Below are positions 53,570 through 63,913 of a stretch of DNA of 64,000 bases, piece by piece. The stretch spans positions 28,873 through 92,872 of the forward strand of contig CAIXFN010000099.1 of the NCBI GenBank assembly GCA_903918755.1, in the 5' to 3' direction. Made by a program: the position numbers and the translations under genes. Source of the stretch: an uncultured Pedosphaera sp. GTDB lineage: Bacteria; Verrucomicrobiota; Verrucomicrobiia; Limisphaerales; Pedosphaeraceae. The notes under the pieces are model-generated. The model was not told where the DNA came from. It saw only the letters and a program-made list of their open reading frames with translations, and did no database searches. Position 1 is the first letter of the stretch, and the number at the start of each line of letters is the position of its first letter.

Positions 53570-54865
53570 TCAAATCCGCCAGCCGGGGCGGTAGTGGTGG
53601 TGGATAAACTGCTCGGCTTCCGGACAATTCTTCGCCCGAATGTGCTGGGCGTCCCATTCCAGTTTCCGGCCAGTGCGGTAAGCCACATTGCCCAGCAGCC
53701 CCGCCTCGGTCAGCAAACCGCCGTACGCAAAGTTGCACGTGGTCGGTCCATTCGTCTTGATGGCGTCGATCCATTCCTGGTGATGGCCGACGGATTTCGG
53801 GATCGAAGCGGCCGGCGGAATAAAGCCTTGGAATTTCTCCTCGGGCAGTAGCTTCATCCGGCTGTAATCGGTCAACAGCATGCCTTTGTCCCCCACAAAC
53901 AAAACTCCATTCCCCCATCGCGGTAAGGTGATGGGCGGCCGCTTGCCGGAATACCAGATCACTTTAACCGGCGGCGCGTCGGCCCGGGCCGCATACTCGT
54001 AACGGACTATCAGCCACGGGGGCACACAATATTGATGCACCGCCGGACCTTCGGCCTCAATGGTGAGGGGATGCTTCAAGTCCAGCGCCCAAAAAGCCAG
54101 ATCCGTCAGATGACAGCAAAAGTCGGAAAGGGTGCCGCCGCCAAAGGCCCACCACCCGCGCCATTTGAAGGGAACATACTCTTTGCTGTAAGGCTGGAAT
54201 TCCACCGGCCCCAGCCATTGTTCATAGTCGAGATTGGGCGGCACGGTCTCTCCCTCCGGACGCGGCTTGTTCTCGTAAGCGCCGTCCACCCAGCAATGCA
54301 CTTCCCGAATGGCGCCCAGCGCCCCACTCCGGACGATTTCCACCACCCGGCGGTAATGTTCTGTGGCGTGAATCTGGTTGCCCATTTGGGTCACCAACCC
54401 GGTTTCCCGCGTGGCGGCCATCACCACCCGGGCTTCGGAAATGGTGTGGGTCAGGGGCTTTTCACAGTAAACGTGCCGGCCGCTGCGCAGCGCGGCCACC
54501 GTGGCCACCGCGTGGGTGTGGTCGGGGGTGCCCACGACCACGGCATCAATGTCATTTTGCTCCAGCAACTTGCGGAAATCCGTGTAGCGCTTCGCCCCGG
54601 GAAATTGGCGTTGGGCGGCGTCCAGATAATTGGTGTCGATATCGCAGATCGCCACAATGTTTTCCCCCTGCACACCCTTGATATCCTCCGCCGCGCGATT
54701 ATGGGTGCCGATGACCCCGAGGTTGAGTTTTTCGTTGGGGGAAATCTTCCGGCGCACCCGGGATGGCGCGGTGGTGCAGGAAGGAACCGACCCCAAAAGC
54801 AGGGTTGCGGAAGCGGCCGCAACGGAGTGGTGAACAAAGGTCCGCCGATTCATGCGCTGATTCAT
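53570..54865 (-). CDS. Gfo/Idh/MocA family oxidoreductase, Tat-exported
   Basis: 431 residues. Starts with a twin-arginine-like signal (NRRTFVHHSVAAASATLLLG) and possible lipobox Cys (SVPSC). The Rossmann domain has KLNLGVIGTHNRAAEDI, VVVGTPDHTHAV, VYCEKPLTHTISEARV; the C-terminal beta domain follows with GGGTLSDFCCHLTDLAFWAL. NAD(P)-dependent sugar or inositol oxidoreductase fold, abundant in Verrucomicrobiota. Substrate unknown; the exported location is typical. Confidence 0.92.
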   Translation of the reverse strand: MNQRMNRRTFVHHSVAAASATLLLGSVPSCTTAPSRVRRKISPNEKLNLGVIGTHNRAAEDIKGVQGENIVAICDIDTNYLDAAQRQFPGAKRYTDFRKLLEQNDIDAVVVGTPDHTHAVATVAALRSGRHVYCEKPLTHTISEARVVMAATRETGLVTQMGNQIHATEHYRRVVEIVRSGALGAIREVHCWVDGAYENKPRPEGETVPPNLDYEQWLGPVEFQPYSKEYVPFKWRGWWAFGGGTLSDFCCHLTDLAFWALDLKHPLTIEAEGPAVHQYCVPPWLIVRYEYAARADAPPVKVIWYSGKRPPITLPRWGNGVLFVGDKGMLLTDYSRMKLLPEEKFQGFIPPAASIPKSVGHHQEWIDAIKTNGPTTCNFAYGGLLTEAGLLGNVAYRTGRKLEWDAQHIRAKNCPEAEQFIHHHYRPGWRI

Positions 54866-54932
54866 AATAAGTCTTCCATCCGGGGCGCCGATCGGCCCCG
54901 CGAAGAGGACGTTAGAGGAATTCCGCCCGCTG

Positions 54933-55835
54933 TCAATTCCGGGGGACTTGCGCCTGGCAGATGTCTTCCATTAAGGCCAGCGCCGTGGCTTCGGTGATGT
55001 CAGGCACGGTGAAATTCCGCGCGGTGTAACCGAGACTCGGACCGCGCCCCAGCACTTCCGCCGCCGTCGCCTGCCCGATCACCCGGGCATCCCGCAACCG
55101 GATGGCGGTGGCTTGGATATCCGGCACGGTGTAAGTTCGGTCGCCCCCGACTTCGGTCGTGGTGACGTTCCGCGTGGTGACCAGAATTTCCACCACCACA
55201 TCGGCCAGCCTGCCCAAGGCCTCCCGATCCGGCGGGGCTTCAGCGCCGGCGAGTTCACCCGGAGGCCGGTTACCGGGCAGCAGGTGCGCGATGGACTCGT
55301 CCACCAGGGTGGCGCCGGCGAAACGCAGCGGCCGACCGAATAATCGCTCAATGTCGCGGATACTTTGGCGATCTGCCACCGTGAGCTCGGCCCGTTCCTG
55401 TGGCTGCAAGTGGTTCTGCACCACGGTTTGCCGGCTGGCGTCGGCGCCGTTCGTCCCGGGTCCCGTGGTCGTGATGGTTTCCGTGCGTCCGGCCACTTTC
55501 AGGGCGCCCGGCCCGGCCAGCAGGGGGCGGTTGATCAACAGCAAGATGCGGGGATTTTCCAAGCGGACGTAATTGGTGCGGAAGCGCTCCAGAATCGCCT
55601 GGGCCTGTTCCAGGGGAATCAAGGCGGTGCCCTGAGCCGCCGGTCTTTGCTCGTAAACAAACACCGCCTTCTCCCGGGGCACGGAAGTGAGCAGCGGCGG
55701 GGGCGGGGCGAAATAGATCGGGACGGGTTCCGGCGGTTGGGGCGGGATCGTTTGCGCATGCACCTGCTTTTGCGCATGGGCGGTGGCCGCCAGGCTGAGG
55801 GCGGCAACCAGAGTGGCTGCGATTTGCTGCTTCAT
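54933..55835 (-). CDS. CsgG/LpoB-like secreted protein
   Basis: 300 residues, signal peptide (MKQQIAATLVAALSLAATAHAQ), Pro-rich linker, and a C-terminal alpha/beta domain: LTVADRQSIRDIERLFGRPL, ADVVVEILVTTRNVTTTEVGG, IQATAIRLRDARVIGQ and DITEATALALMEDI. The order of strands and the TYTVPDIQATAIRL segment recall the CsgG/LpoB fold, but the family is not certain. Last gene of the lpoB operon, 38 bp after the YcfL-like gene. Confidence 0.65.
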   Translation of the reverse strand: MKQQIAATLVAALSLAATAHAQKQVHAQTIPPQPPEPVPIYFAPPPPLLTSVPREKAVFVYEQRPAAQGTALIPLEQAQAILERFRTNYVRLENPRILLLINRPLLAGPGALKVAGRTETITTTGPGTNGADASRQTVVQNHLQPQERAELTVADRQSIRDIERLFGRPLRFAGATLVDESIAHLLPGNRPPGELAGAEAPPDREALGRLADVVVEILVTTRNVTTTEVGGDRTYTVPDIQATAIRLRDARVIGQATAAEVLGRGPSLGYTARNFTVPDITEATALALMEDICQAQVPRN

Positions 55836-55873
55836 GGCGATTTCCTTTCCCCGCCGGCCACGCGTGGACCGCA

Positions 55874-56299
55874 TTAATGGGCCTCGCGAACCCGGATCGT
55901 GAAATGTTTGGCCTTGTTATTAAAAGACACAAAATGCACCGTTTGCTGGGCATTTTCGGTGAGGATCAGGTTCTGAAAGGGGGATTCCCCTTCGGTCACA
56001 AATCCCTGCTCGTCTTTGAATTCGCAATTGATCTGGACCTGGATCCGCCGACCCTCGCGATTGCGGATGTTGGCGTTCACTTCCAGACGCCCGTCTTCCA
56101 GCGTCCGGACTTGAATCCCGCTGCACGTCACGGAAACCTGGACCTCTGCGGTCATGAGCACGATCGGCTCATGGTTTTCGAGATCGTTGACGGTGGTGTT
56201 GACGGGCACAAAAGCACCCGTGTCCCGGGTGACACAGCCGGTCAGCAGGGCGGTGGCAGTGGTAACCAGGGCAAGCAGGGTGGCGGTGATTTTTTTCAT
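55874..56299 (-). CDS. YcfL-like lipoprotein
   Basis: 141 residues. A lipoprotein signal with lipobox TALLTGC is followed by PVNTTVNDLENHEPIVLMTAEVQV and IQVQINCEFKDEQGFV. The beta-sandwich resembles YcfL, which sits beside lpoB in Escherichia coli. It overlaps the COG3014-like gene by four bases (ATGA). Confidence 0.8.
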   Translation of the reverse strand: MKKITATLLALVTTATALLTGCVTRDTGAFVPVNTTVNDLENHEPIVLMTAEVQVSVTCSGIQVRTLEDGRLEVNANIRNREGRRIQVQINCEFKDEQGFVTEGESPFQNLILTENAQQTVHFVSFNNKAKHFTIRVREAH

Positions 56300-57480
56300 C
56301 TCGTCTGGGGAGTTTGGGAACGGTCGCTGACATACACAACAACGTCATGCGGATCAGCCGGCACATTCAGGGTGATGGTTTTGGTGAGGTTGGGCAGGGT
56401 GTAACCGGTTGGGTCGCGGAATTCGACGGTCGCCGTGTGCTGCCCCGGGGCGAGCCGGAGGGCCGCAAAACTCAGGTAATGCGGCAGGTTATCCCAACTG
56501 CGGGTATCCGCTGCCGGGGTGGTCGCACTGGAAATGATCTTGCTGACGACGCCCGCTGCCACCAATCCGAGGCCGATTCCTAGGCCGGCGTCGCTGTGGT
56601 CGGTGGCCGCCAGGATGGCCCCGCTGGCAATGGCCGCCGTTCCCACGATGTCCGTGGTGGTTTTGAAGACCGCCTTGTTGGCCAGCACATGGTCCATCAC
56701 GCGTCCGCCGCGGGTGGTGGCCTGAAAATCCAGATCATCGTAAGGACCCAGCGCCAGGGCCTGGTCCTCGACCCGGACGACGGCCGACTTGACCCGGGAG
56801 GGCGTGACGCGGAAGCGCAATTCCTCCTGGTAGCTGCCCGTGGCATACTTGGTGGGACCTTGGCCAAATTCCAGGAAAAACAGGACATTTGCCCGCGGGT
56901 CGTAAGCCGGGGGTTTGGGGTAGGGGGAGCGCAGCTTGATGACGCGATTCAAGGCATCCGAACCGTCCCCGCTCTGTTTGACCGTCGCGAGCCCATCCAG
57001 ATAATCCAGCAGGATATAATCCGAGTTGTACTGCTGCTCGGCCGAACTGTCCTCGATTTGGGCGCTCTTGAAACAGGCCCGGGCGTTGTCCGGTTCGCCG
57101 TCCATCCAATAAAGAATGCCGCGATAATAATACGCCATCACCCGCTCATACGGTTCGCCGATGAACTTCTTTTTTTCCTCGCCGTGAAAATAACTGCGCG
57201 CCTCCTTCGCCGTGGCATCCTTGCCATACACCCCCCCGATGGCCGTCAGCGCGTCGTCCAGATAGCCTTTGGCCAATCCGTAATTGCCCGCACGCATGGC
57301 GCCCACCGCGGTGCGGTATTCCCACAGCACCTTGTCCCGGGCGTGGCCGTGGGCGATGGCATTCGGACCATCCACCAGGATATCCCCCGTGAGCAGGATC
57401 GGGGGACCCTGATCCACGGTGGCACACCCGGTGAACCACAGGGGAACGCACAGGAGTCCGGCCAGAAGCAATTTTTTCAT
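56296..57480 (-). CDS. COG3014-like lipoprotein
   Basis: 394 residues. Lipobox WFTGC, helical TPR-like segment (AVGAMRAGNYGLAKGYLDDAL, ERVMAYYYRGILYWMDGEPDNARACFKSAQ), a Gly/Ala-rich helix (about 280-325) and a C-terminal beta domain ending HTATVEFRDPTGYTLPNLTKT. Proteins of this class occur next to LpoB/YcfL-like genes; a role in penicillin-binding-protein activation is presumed from context only. The start at 57480 is set by the signal peptide. Confidence 0.75.
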   Translation of the reverse strand: MKKLLLAGLLCVPLWFTGCATVDQGPPILLTGDILVDGPNAIAHGHARDKVLWEYRTAVGAMRAGNYGLAKGYLDDALTAIGGVYGKDATAKEARSYFHGEEKKKFIGEPYERVMAYYYRGILYWMDGEPDNARACFKSAQIEDSSAEQQYNSDYILLDYLDGLATVKQSGDGSDALNRVIKLRSPYPKPPAYDPRANVLFFLEFGQGPTKYATGSYQEELRFRVTPSRVKSAVVRVEDQALALGPYDDLDFQATTRGGRVMDHVLANKAVFKTTTDIVGTAAIASGAILAATDHSDAGLGIGLGLVAAGVVSKIISSATTPAADTRSWDNLPHYLSFAALRLAPGQHTATVEFRDPTGYTLPNLTKTITLNVPADPHDVVVYVSDRSQTPQTR

Positions 57481-57508
57481 CGCTGGGAACGCGCCGCGTT
57501 CGGATGGC

Positions 57509-58144
57509 TCAGCGGTAGGCCGCGTCTTCCAAACCCTGCTTTTTGATTTCCGCAGAGCTCTCCCAAATAATGTCGCTGGTGCGGGCGTCAATCAATTGGA
57601 AGGCATACAGGATGTAGTCGCTCGTCCCGGCGCTGGTGCGTGTCGTCAGCCCTTGTAGCGTCCCGGTGAGGAAGAAGTCCGCGCCCTTGAATTCCACCAC
57701 ATGCGGGTCGGCGGACGAGGTCACCTGGCCGGAAATCTTCAAGTCGCGTTCCTTCTCCAGCGCGGCCATGCGGTCACGTGCCAGAAAGAGCACCTTGCCG
57801 GCCGCTTTCTCGTTCAATTGCGCGCGGATGCGGGTCAGAAAGATGTCTTTGTTGATGGGAAACCGGGTTTCGTTTTTCACCGGATCCAGCACGATGCGGG
57901 GGGTTCCTTGCGCCTGTTGGACCAGGGGAATGGATAAAATCCCGCGCGCCATTTTATCGGTCACCGCCACCAAATCCTGGGATTCCACACCGGTGCCCGC
58001 CACAAATCCGCGTTCATCCGGCCGCATCTCGGTGACCGGCACGCCGCTGGGATTATGCACCCCGGTGGAAGCGCAACCGGTGAACAGGGCCGCTGTCGCC
58101 GCCACCATCAAATAACCGCCAAATCGATTGATCATAGATTTCAT
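57509..58144 (-). CDS. lpoB: LpoB-like penicillin-binding-protein activator
   Basis: 211 residues; lipobox ALFTGC and the LpoB/CsgG-like domain: [101 protein letters not shown]. In Escherichia coli LpoB is an outer-membrane lipoprotein that activates PBP1B. First of four minus-strand genes (28 bp, 4-bp overlap and 38 bp spacings), so the unit is an operon. The 279-bp region between 58144 and hisF is divergent and has no visible gene. Confidence 0.88.
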   Translation of the reverse strand: MKSMINRFGGYLMVAATAALFTGCASTGVHNPSGVPVTEMRPDERGFVAGTGVESQDLVAVTDKMARGILSIPLVQQAQGTPRIVLDPVKNETRFPINKDIFLTRIRAQLNEKAAGKVLFLARDRMAALEKERDLKISGQVTSSADPHVVEFKGADFFLTGTLQGLTTRTSAGTSDYILYAFQLIDARTSDIIWESSAEIKKQGLEDAAYR

Positions 58145-58423
58145 AGCCTAGGGAATGGAATAGAACGCATCAGGTCGCAAAACGCAATTAATACTTGTCA
58201 CCCGCGCCCCGCGCCAGAGCTCCGGCCCGGGGCAGCTTCAGCCTGGCCATTCGCAGCTGGCCTTCCATTTGTTACCCATTGGACGCAAAATTCTTCCTTT
58301 TATTCTCCCGGAATTTGCCACAGCTTGACTCGGCCGCGCAGGCGCCGCGCCCGGGGTGGACAAACCATTGGGGTGGCCAGGGTGGCCGCCGGTGCCGGAA
58401 ACGAAACCAATTTTGCTATAAAC

Positions 58424-59200
58424 ATGCTCGCAAGACGCGTCATTCCCTGCCTCGACGTTCATGATGGCCAGGTCACCCGCGGAGTTCAGTTCGGCAAGGC
58501 CGAGGCCGGGGAACTGCGCAACGTGGGCGACCCCGTGGAGTTGGCCCTGCGTTACAATGAGCAGGGCGCGGACGAAATGGTCTTTTTTGACATCACCGCC
58601 AGCGCCCACGGCCGGGCCACCATGATTGCCGTGATTGAGCGGGCGGCCGATCAATGCTTTATGCCCCTGACAGTGGGGGGCGGTATCAAATCGGTGGCGG
58701 ACATGTATGCCATGCTGCGGGCCGGGGCGGATAAAATCAGCATCAACTCCTCCGCGCTCGCCACCCCGGACCTGATCCGGCTGGGCGCCGAGAAGTTTGG
58801 CAGCCAGTGCATTGTCGTTTCCATCGACGCCAAGAAAACCGCCCCGGATCGCTGGGAAGTCTTTTCCCATGGCGGTCGCAAACCCAGCGGCTGGGAGGCG
58901 GTGGCTTGGGCGCAACGGGCCGTGGAGTTGGGGGCCGGGGAAATTGTCCTCAACAGCATTGATGCCGACGGCACGAAGGCCGGTTTTGATTTGGTGATCA
59001 CCCGCCGCGTCAGCGAAAGTGTCGGCGTTCCCGTCGTGGCCAGCGGCGGCGCCGGCAACCTCGAACACATGGCCGCCGTCCTGCTCGAAGGCAAGGCGGA
59101 CGCGGTGCTGGCGGCCAGCATTTTCCACTATGGCCAGCATACCGTGCTGGAGGCCAAGCAGTTCCTGCAAGCGCGGGGCATCCCCGTCCGGCTGGCTTAA
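58424..59200 (+). CDS. hisF: Imidazole glycerol phosphate synthase, cyclase subunit
   Basis: 258 residues, (beta/alpha)8 cyclase of the histidine pathway. [20 protein letters not shown] (Asp11 equivalent), [49 protein letters not shown] (catalytic Asp130 equivalent) and [11 protein letters not shown] are intact. HisH is not in the window. The 3' end overlaps the next gene, on the other strand, by four bases. Confidence 0.96.
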   Translation: MLARRVIPCLDVHDGQVTRGVQFGKAEAGELRNVGDPVELALRYNEQGADEMVFFDITASAHGRATMIAVIERAADQCFMPLTVGGGIKSVADMYAMLRAGADKISINSSALATPDLIRLGAEKFGSQCIVVSIDAKKTAPDRWEVFSHGGRKPSGWEAVAWAQRAVELGAGEIVLNSIDADGTKAGFDLVITRRVSESVGVPVVASGGAGNLEHMAAVLLEGKADAVLAASIFHYGQHTVLEAKQFLQARGIPVRLA

Positions 59201-61569
59201 CGCGGGGCCGCGGGAATCACGATTTGGATAACCCTCTGCTGGCGGGAAACCTGCAGGGTCAAACCTGTCCGCTGATCCGGAAATGCCGTGCTCAGGCTTT
59301 TGGCATTGCTGACCGGCGTGCCGTTCACCGAGAGAATCACATCCTGCACCTGCAGACCGGCTCCGGCCAGGGGAGATTCGCCGGGCACCGCCAGCACCAG
59401 GGCGCCGGCCACCGCCGGCAGACCCAGCGCCGACATTTCGTCTTCGTCCGCGACGTTCCGGACCGCAGCCCGCAGCCAGATGTGGCGGCTGGTATCGCGC
59501 CGCGCCACTGGCGCAGCGGGTTGTCCGGGCAATTGGGGCTGCCGGGCCAGCGCTTTGAGGGCTGGTTTTCGCACCCCGAAATCATCCATCGGAAAATTCA
59601 CAAATCCCAGCGTCAGGGCGGGCGAACCCTCCCGGACCCGGTAGTCGCCCGTGGCGGGGGAAAGGAACCGGGCGTCGGCCACCACGGAATGCTGATCACG
59701 ACCACTCTGCTGCTGCAGGCGGGTGGCCGGAGCGGGCGACGCTCCGGGGCGGTGGAACAGATTCTCGTCCATTTGCCCGCCCCACGGCGGCGGCGGCATC
59801 ACGGCCGGCCGGTATTCATCGTAGACGATGTTATGCCGGAAAACATCACCGCCGGCGGCCAGCCAGACGTGCGGATGCAGTCCCGAATCCACCATGATGT
59901 TGTTCTCCACGCGGCGACCATAGCCTTCCCGGTTCTTGATGCCACCATGTAAACAAAGATTGTTCGTAATAATGTAGTAGGATGAGCCGTCATCCAGATC
60001 GATGTCCCATCCATGGTCGCACCGCCAGCGCGAGCTCCGCAGAATGGTTGGTTTCATCGCGTCCAGGTGCGGGAGTGCGGGCTCCTGCCGGACCCATTGG
60101 TTGATTTCGTTGGGATTGGGCCGCCAGTAGCGGTCCCGCCCCCAGGAATTGAAGGAGCCGTGATCCCCGGTTTCCTTCACCGTGTCGAACACATCGCAAA
60201 ACTCCACCACATGCCCGCCCCAGCATCCGTCCCCAATGTTAATCCCCGCGCGGGGCATGTCATAGATGGAGCAGTGCCGCACGGTGATATTTTGGGCGAG
60301 GTCGATGTTGATCCCGGCGGTTTGTTTTTCGACCCGGCCGGTCAGGTAAATCAGGCAATCCTCCACCAGGCAATCCGCGGGATAATTATTTCCGCGCGGC
60401 CCCGGCGTGCGGTCCAGATTCTCCAACCGATTCACCTGGCTGTAATTGAACAAAGGGTTCCGCGCCGATTGCGGGTCCCCGACGAGACAAATCCCGCTGG
60501 CCCCCGCCCTGGCGATGTGACCACCCCGGATCGTAACCCGACGGTTGTAGTGATTCAGGAAGATCGCGTTACCGCCCACCTGGTCGAGAAAGGCGTCCTC
60601 CAAGGTGCAATCCTCGGCCCCTTCAAAAAAGACCGCCCCGCCGCGGTAGATCGCCCAATCCGTGCGCAACAGGGGTTCCCGGGTGTCCATCACGGTGCGC
60701 GCGGCGTGCCGAAACGTGAGGCCGCGCAAGGTGATGTGGCGGACGGGGGCGTCCGCGCTGCCCCGGAATTCCACGAGACTCCGCAACCGCGTGGCTTCCA
60801 CCTTCGCCTTGGCCAGATCCAGTCCCGCCGGAGGATAGAAATAAAGCGTGTGGGTTTGGCGGTTGAGGAACCATTCGCCGGGGGCATCCAGTTCTTCGAA
60901 GATATTCTCAACGAAGCGGATGCTGTTGTGAACGGCGCCCCCGCGATTATTTTGCCAGCCACCTTCCTTCAGCACTTCTCCGTTGGCGTCTTTGCCGGTG
61001 ATCCGCCAGGTGAAATCACCCCAGAGGGCCGGATGCATTGCGTGAAAGTAGCCACCGGCGGGATGGGCCCAGCGCGCCGCGCGTTCCTTGGAAATCGCAT
61101 CGGCCGCATAACCATCGAAATATTGCGCCTTGGGATCGAAGTTGGGATAGCGGGCCAGGATCTGGCGTTCGCCGTTCACAAAAATTTCCTCCGTCACCAG
61201 ATCGTCCGGCACCTTGGTTTGGAGGATCCCGGCACCCGCGGGTTGCCAGTCCAAATGGTCCAGCTGGACGCCCCCGCTGACCACGGGTTGCTCCTCACCA
61301 TACGCCTGCCAGATCATCGGCCGCTCCGCCGTGCCCGAATCTCCGGGCGTGAAAACCAGGGGATTGGCGAGGTAGTAGGTGCCGGCCCGGAGGAACACGG
61401 TTCCGGGCTTTTCGCGGACCGCTTGTTGTGCTCGCGGCAGGGTGGCAAAGGGCGCTTCCGGGGAGCCGGGATTGTTGTCACTGCCGTTGGGTGCCACGAA
61501 AAAGGGTTGGCCGACCAAGGGACCGGCGGTGGCCAGGAACAGCAGGGCGGGGACGAGAATATTCTTCAT
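59197..61569 (-). CDS. Secreted right-handed beta-helix protein with C-terminal PDZ domain
   Basis: 790 residues. Signal peptide (about 1-20), then [27 protein letters not shown], the start seen in many beta-helix (parallel, pectate-lyase-like/GH-type) proteins. The helix region (about 265-600) has repeats such as [29 protein letters not shown] and [21 protein letters not shown]-terminal PDZ-like segment (about 705-790) follows, with [32 protein letters not shown]. Carbohydrate-active role likely; substrate unknown. PDZ on a beta-helix is unusual. Confidence 0.85.
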   Translation of the reverse strand: MKNILVPALLFLATAGPLVGQPFFVAPNGSDNNPGSPEAPFATLPRAQQAVREKPGTVFLRAGTYYLANPLVFTPGDSGTAERPMIWQAYGEEQPVVSGGVQLDHLDWQPAGAGILQTKVPDDLVTEEIFVNGERQILARYPNFDPKAQYFDGYAADAISKERAARWAHPAGGYFHAMHPALWGDFTWRITGKDANGEVLKEGGWQNNRGGAVHNSIRFVENIFEELDAPGEWFLNRQTHTLYFYPPAGLDLAKAKVEATRLRSLVEFRGSADAPVRHITLRGLTFRHAARTVMDTREPLLRTDWAIYRGGAVFFEGAEDCTLEDAFLDQVGGNAIFLNHYNRRVTIRGGHIARAGASGICLVGDPQSARNPLFNYSQVNRLENLDRTPGPRGNNYPADCLVEDCLIYLTGRVEKQTAGINIDLAQNITVRHCSIYDMPRAGINIGDGCWGGHVVEFCDVFDTVKETGDHGSFNSWGRDRYWRPNPNEINQWVRQEPALPHLDAMKPTILRSSRWRCDHGWDIDLDDGSSYYIITNNLCLHGGIKNREGYGRRVENNIMVDSGLHPHVWLAAGGDVFRHNIVYDEYRPAVMPPPPWGGQMDENLFHRPGASPAPATRLQQQSGRDQHSVVADARFLSPATGDYRVREGSPALTLGFVNFPMDDFGVRKPALKALARQPQLPGQPAAPVARRDTSRHIWLRAAVRNVADEDEMSALGLPAVAGALVLAVPGESPLAGAGLQVQDVILSVNGTPVSNAKSLSTAFPDQRTGLTLQVSRQQRVIQIVIPAAPR

Positions 61570-61597
61570 AGATCGAGAGTGTTGCGCGGGCGGACGG

Positions 61598-63688
61598 CTA
61601 CCAGATCTTGACCCGCTCCGCCGCCGGACGCCACATCGGCTGGTTGGTTGCTATTCCGTAAGCGGTGTAAAAATCCGGCATGTTGGCGAGCGGACCCAGA
61701 ACGCGCCATTTGGCGGGGGCATGCACATCGCTCAGCAGGGCGCGCCGCAATCGTTCTTCCCGCTGCTGGAAAAGCCAGCCCAGCGCGTACCCTTGGAAGT
61801 AGCGTTGCAGCGGGGTGAGCCCCCCTTTGGTGATCCCACTCCGGAATTGCTCGGTGCGTTTGAATGCATCCAGGCCGAGGAGCAGACCACCGTAGTCGGC
61901 AATGTTTTCCCCGAGACTGGCCTGGCCATTGATGTGGAGGCCGGGCAGGGGTTCGTAGGCATTGAATTGCCGCACCATGACTTGGGCGCGCTCCTGGAAC
62001 TGGGCCGCATCCGCGGCGGTCCACCATTCTTGCATATTCCCGGCGGCGTCAAACTTGCGGCCCTCATCGTCAAATCCATGGGTGATTTCGTGACCGATCG
62101 TCGAAGCCCCGGCGTAACCGTAAACCACGGCATCGTCGATTTCGGCGTCCCGCATCCCGGGAATCGCAAAGATCGCCGCCGGCAGGACAATCTCATTGTT
62201 TTCGGCGCGGTAGTAGGCGTTGTAGGTCTGCGGCGTCATGTCCCATTCGGTGCGGTCCACCGGCTTGCCGAACTTGGCCACCATGTCGTTCCAACGCCAG
62301 CGCGACGCGTTCATCAGATTTTCGCAATAGGAATTCGTCCCTACCACCAAGGCGGAATAATCCTTCCATTTGTCCGGATAGCCAACCTTGGCCGTGATGC
62401 CCGCGAGCTTTTCCCGTGCCCGGGCTTTCGTGGGTTCAGTCATCCAATCCAATTGGTCGATTCGCCCGCGATAGGCCTCCCGAATGGCTTCGACCAGCGC
62501 CACATAGCGGCGTTTGCTCGCTTCCGGAAAGTATTCCCGGACAAAGATCCGGCCCAGGACCATCCCCATGGCGCCTTCCTCGGCATCCAGCACCCGCTTC
62601 CAGCGCGGGCGCGGTTCCCGTTGGCCGGACAGCACCTGGTGATAGAAAACGAAGGCCGCCTGGTCCAGCGAGTGGTCGAGGCTTTCGGCATAGGCCGAGA
62701 CCAGGCGCAGCCGCAGGTAGTCGCGCAACACGGGCAGGGGATTGGTCTGGATCAGACCGTCCAATGCGCGGAAAAACTCCGGCTGGCCAACGACCACGTT
62801 CGTCGGCTGCAAATGCAGCGCGGCGAGTCGTGCCTGCCATTGGATCCCGGGGGTCAGCGTGCGGGTCATCTCCGCCACGGGGAGGGGATTGTAATTGTGC
62901 TCGGGATCCCGCAGGTCTTCCAGTTTCCGCGAGGCCTGCGCCAGGGCGGTTTCCCACGCCACTAAATTGGTGGCGGCCGGGCGGGCTTCCGCCGCGGGCC
63001 GACCCAGCAGGCGCAGCACGCGCTCAATATAGACGACGTACTCCGTGCGGATGTGCGCCACCCCCTTTTCGGGATTGAAATAGAAATCCCGGTCCGGGAG
63101 CCCGAGTCCGCCCTGCGACAGGTGGACGGACATCAAATCACTGTGCTTCTCATCCTGGCTGACGCCCAACCCAAAAAATGCTCCGACGCCCAATGATTGC
63201 CAGGCAAAACACAGGTCTAAAACCTCGGCCGGAGTTTGGATCTTTTCGACCCGCTCCAGTTCCGCCCGCAGGGGCTGCCATCCCAGGCGCTCGGCCCGTT
63301 TGGCGTCCAGTGCGATGCGCCAGAAGTCACCGATTTTCTGCTGCTCCCCATCCGGTTCGCCGCCTCCGGCGCGCTTGTGTTTGACCTCGATCGCCGCGTT
63401 TTCATTGATGACCTTGAGTTTCGCGTACAACTCCTCCTGCACCACATTGCCGATGCTCCAGGCGGATTCCGAAGCCGGAATCGGGTGGCGGCGCAGCCAG
63501 CCCCCGTTGGCATAACTGAAGAAATCCACCCCGGGGTCCACGGAGGTGTCCATATTCGCCCGCAAAAGATCGCGGTCCGGTCGGTCCGGGCCGTGGTTGG
63601 GTTGGGGCACCTGACAGGAAGTCAGGCTGAACAGGCCCAGCGCGACCAATCCGGTGGCGCGGCGAAGCGGGGCGAAGGCGGATTTCAT
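61598..63688 (-). CDS. M13 family metallopeptidase (neprilysin/PepO-like), lipoprotein
   Basis: 696 residues. Lipoprotein signal (LVALGLFSLTSC), an N-terminal M13 domain (DPGVDFFSYANGGWLRRHPIP), and the catalytic zinc site HEITH (533-537) in GASTIGHEITHGFDDEGRKFD. The downstream ENIADYGGLLLGLDAF gives the third zinc ligand Glu, and the C-terminus ends in VKIW. The Met at 63688 is chosen for the lipobox; the frame is open 213 bases further but non-coding in look. Secreted peptidase for small peptides. Confidence 0.93.
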   Translation of the reverse strand: MKSAFAPLRRATGLVALGLFSLTSCQVPQPNHGPDRPDRDLLRANMDTSVDPGVDFFSYANGGWLRRHPIPASESAWSIGNVVQEELYAKLKVINENAAIEVKHKRAGGGEPDGEQQKIGDFWRIALDAKRAERLGWQPLRAELERVEKIQTPAEVLDLCFAWQSLGVGAFFGLGVSQDEKHSDLMSVHLSQGGLGLPDRDFYFNPEKGVAHIRTEYVVYIERVLRLLGRPAAEARPAATNLVAWETALAQASRKLEDLRDPEHNYNPLPVAEMTRTLTPGIQWQARLAALHLQPTNVVVGQPEFFRALDGLIQTNPLPVLRDYLRLRLVSAYAESLDHSLDQAAFVFYHQVLSGQREPRPRWKRVLDAEEGAMGMVLGRIFVREYFPEASKRRYVALVEAIREAYRGRIDQLDWMTEPTKARAREKLAGITAKVGYPDKWKDYSALVVGTNSYCENLMNASRWRWNDMVAKFGKPVDRTEWDMTPQTYNAYYRAENNEIVLPAAIFAIPGMRDAEIDDAVVYGYAGASTIGHEITHGFDDEGRKFDAAGNMQEWWTAADAAQFQERAQVMVRQFNAYEPLPGLHINGQASLGENIADYGGLLLGLDAFKRTEQFRSGITKGGLTPLQRYFQGYALGWLFQQREERLRRALLSDVHAPAKWRVLGPLANMPDFYTAYGIATNQPMWRPAAERVKIW

Positions 63689-63913
63689 ATGGATAAGGAT
63701 GCGCGGCAATGGGCCGGCAACAGGGTTCTGTGCCGGCAATTGCGGCGGCAGGTAATTCACAGTTTGGTTTATGAACGGCTTTGACGCCGCGGACCGCGGG
63801 CATTTACGGGTGAATACTCTGAACTGTCCCGATTCGGGATGCAAGGATGCCCTTCCACCCTGTCGCGAGGATTTCAAAGGCGAACAAATGTGTGCGAGCA
63901 AAGGCGGACTAAG

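Noticed and set aside
61379..62965. 528-codon plus-strand frame
   Set aside because: Antisense to the M13 peptidase and beta-helix genes, both with convincing motifs; no motif on the plus strand.
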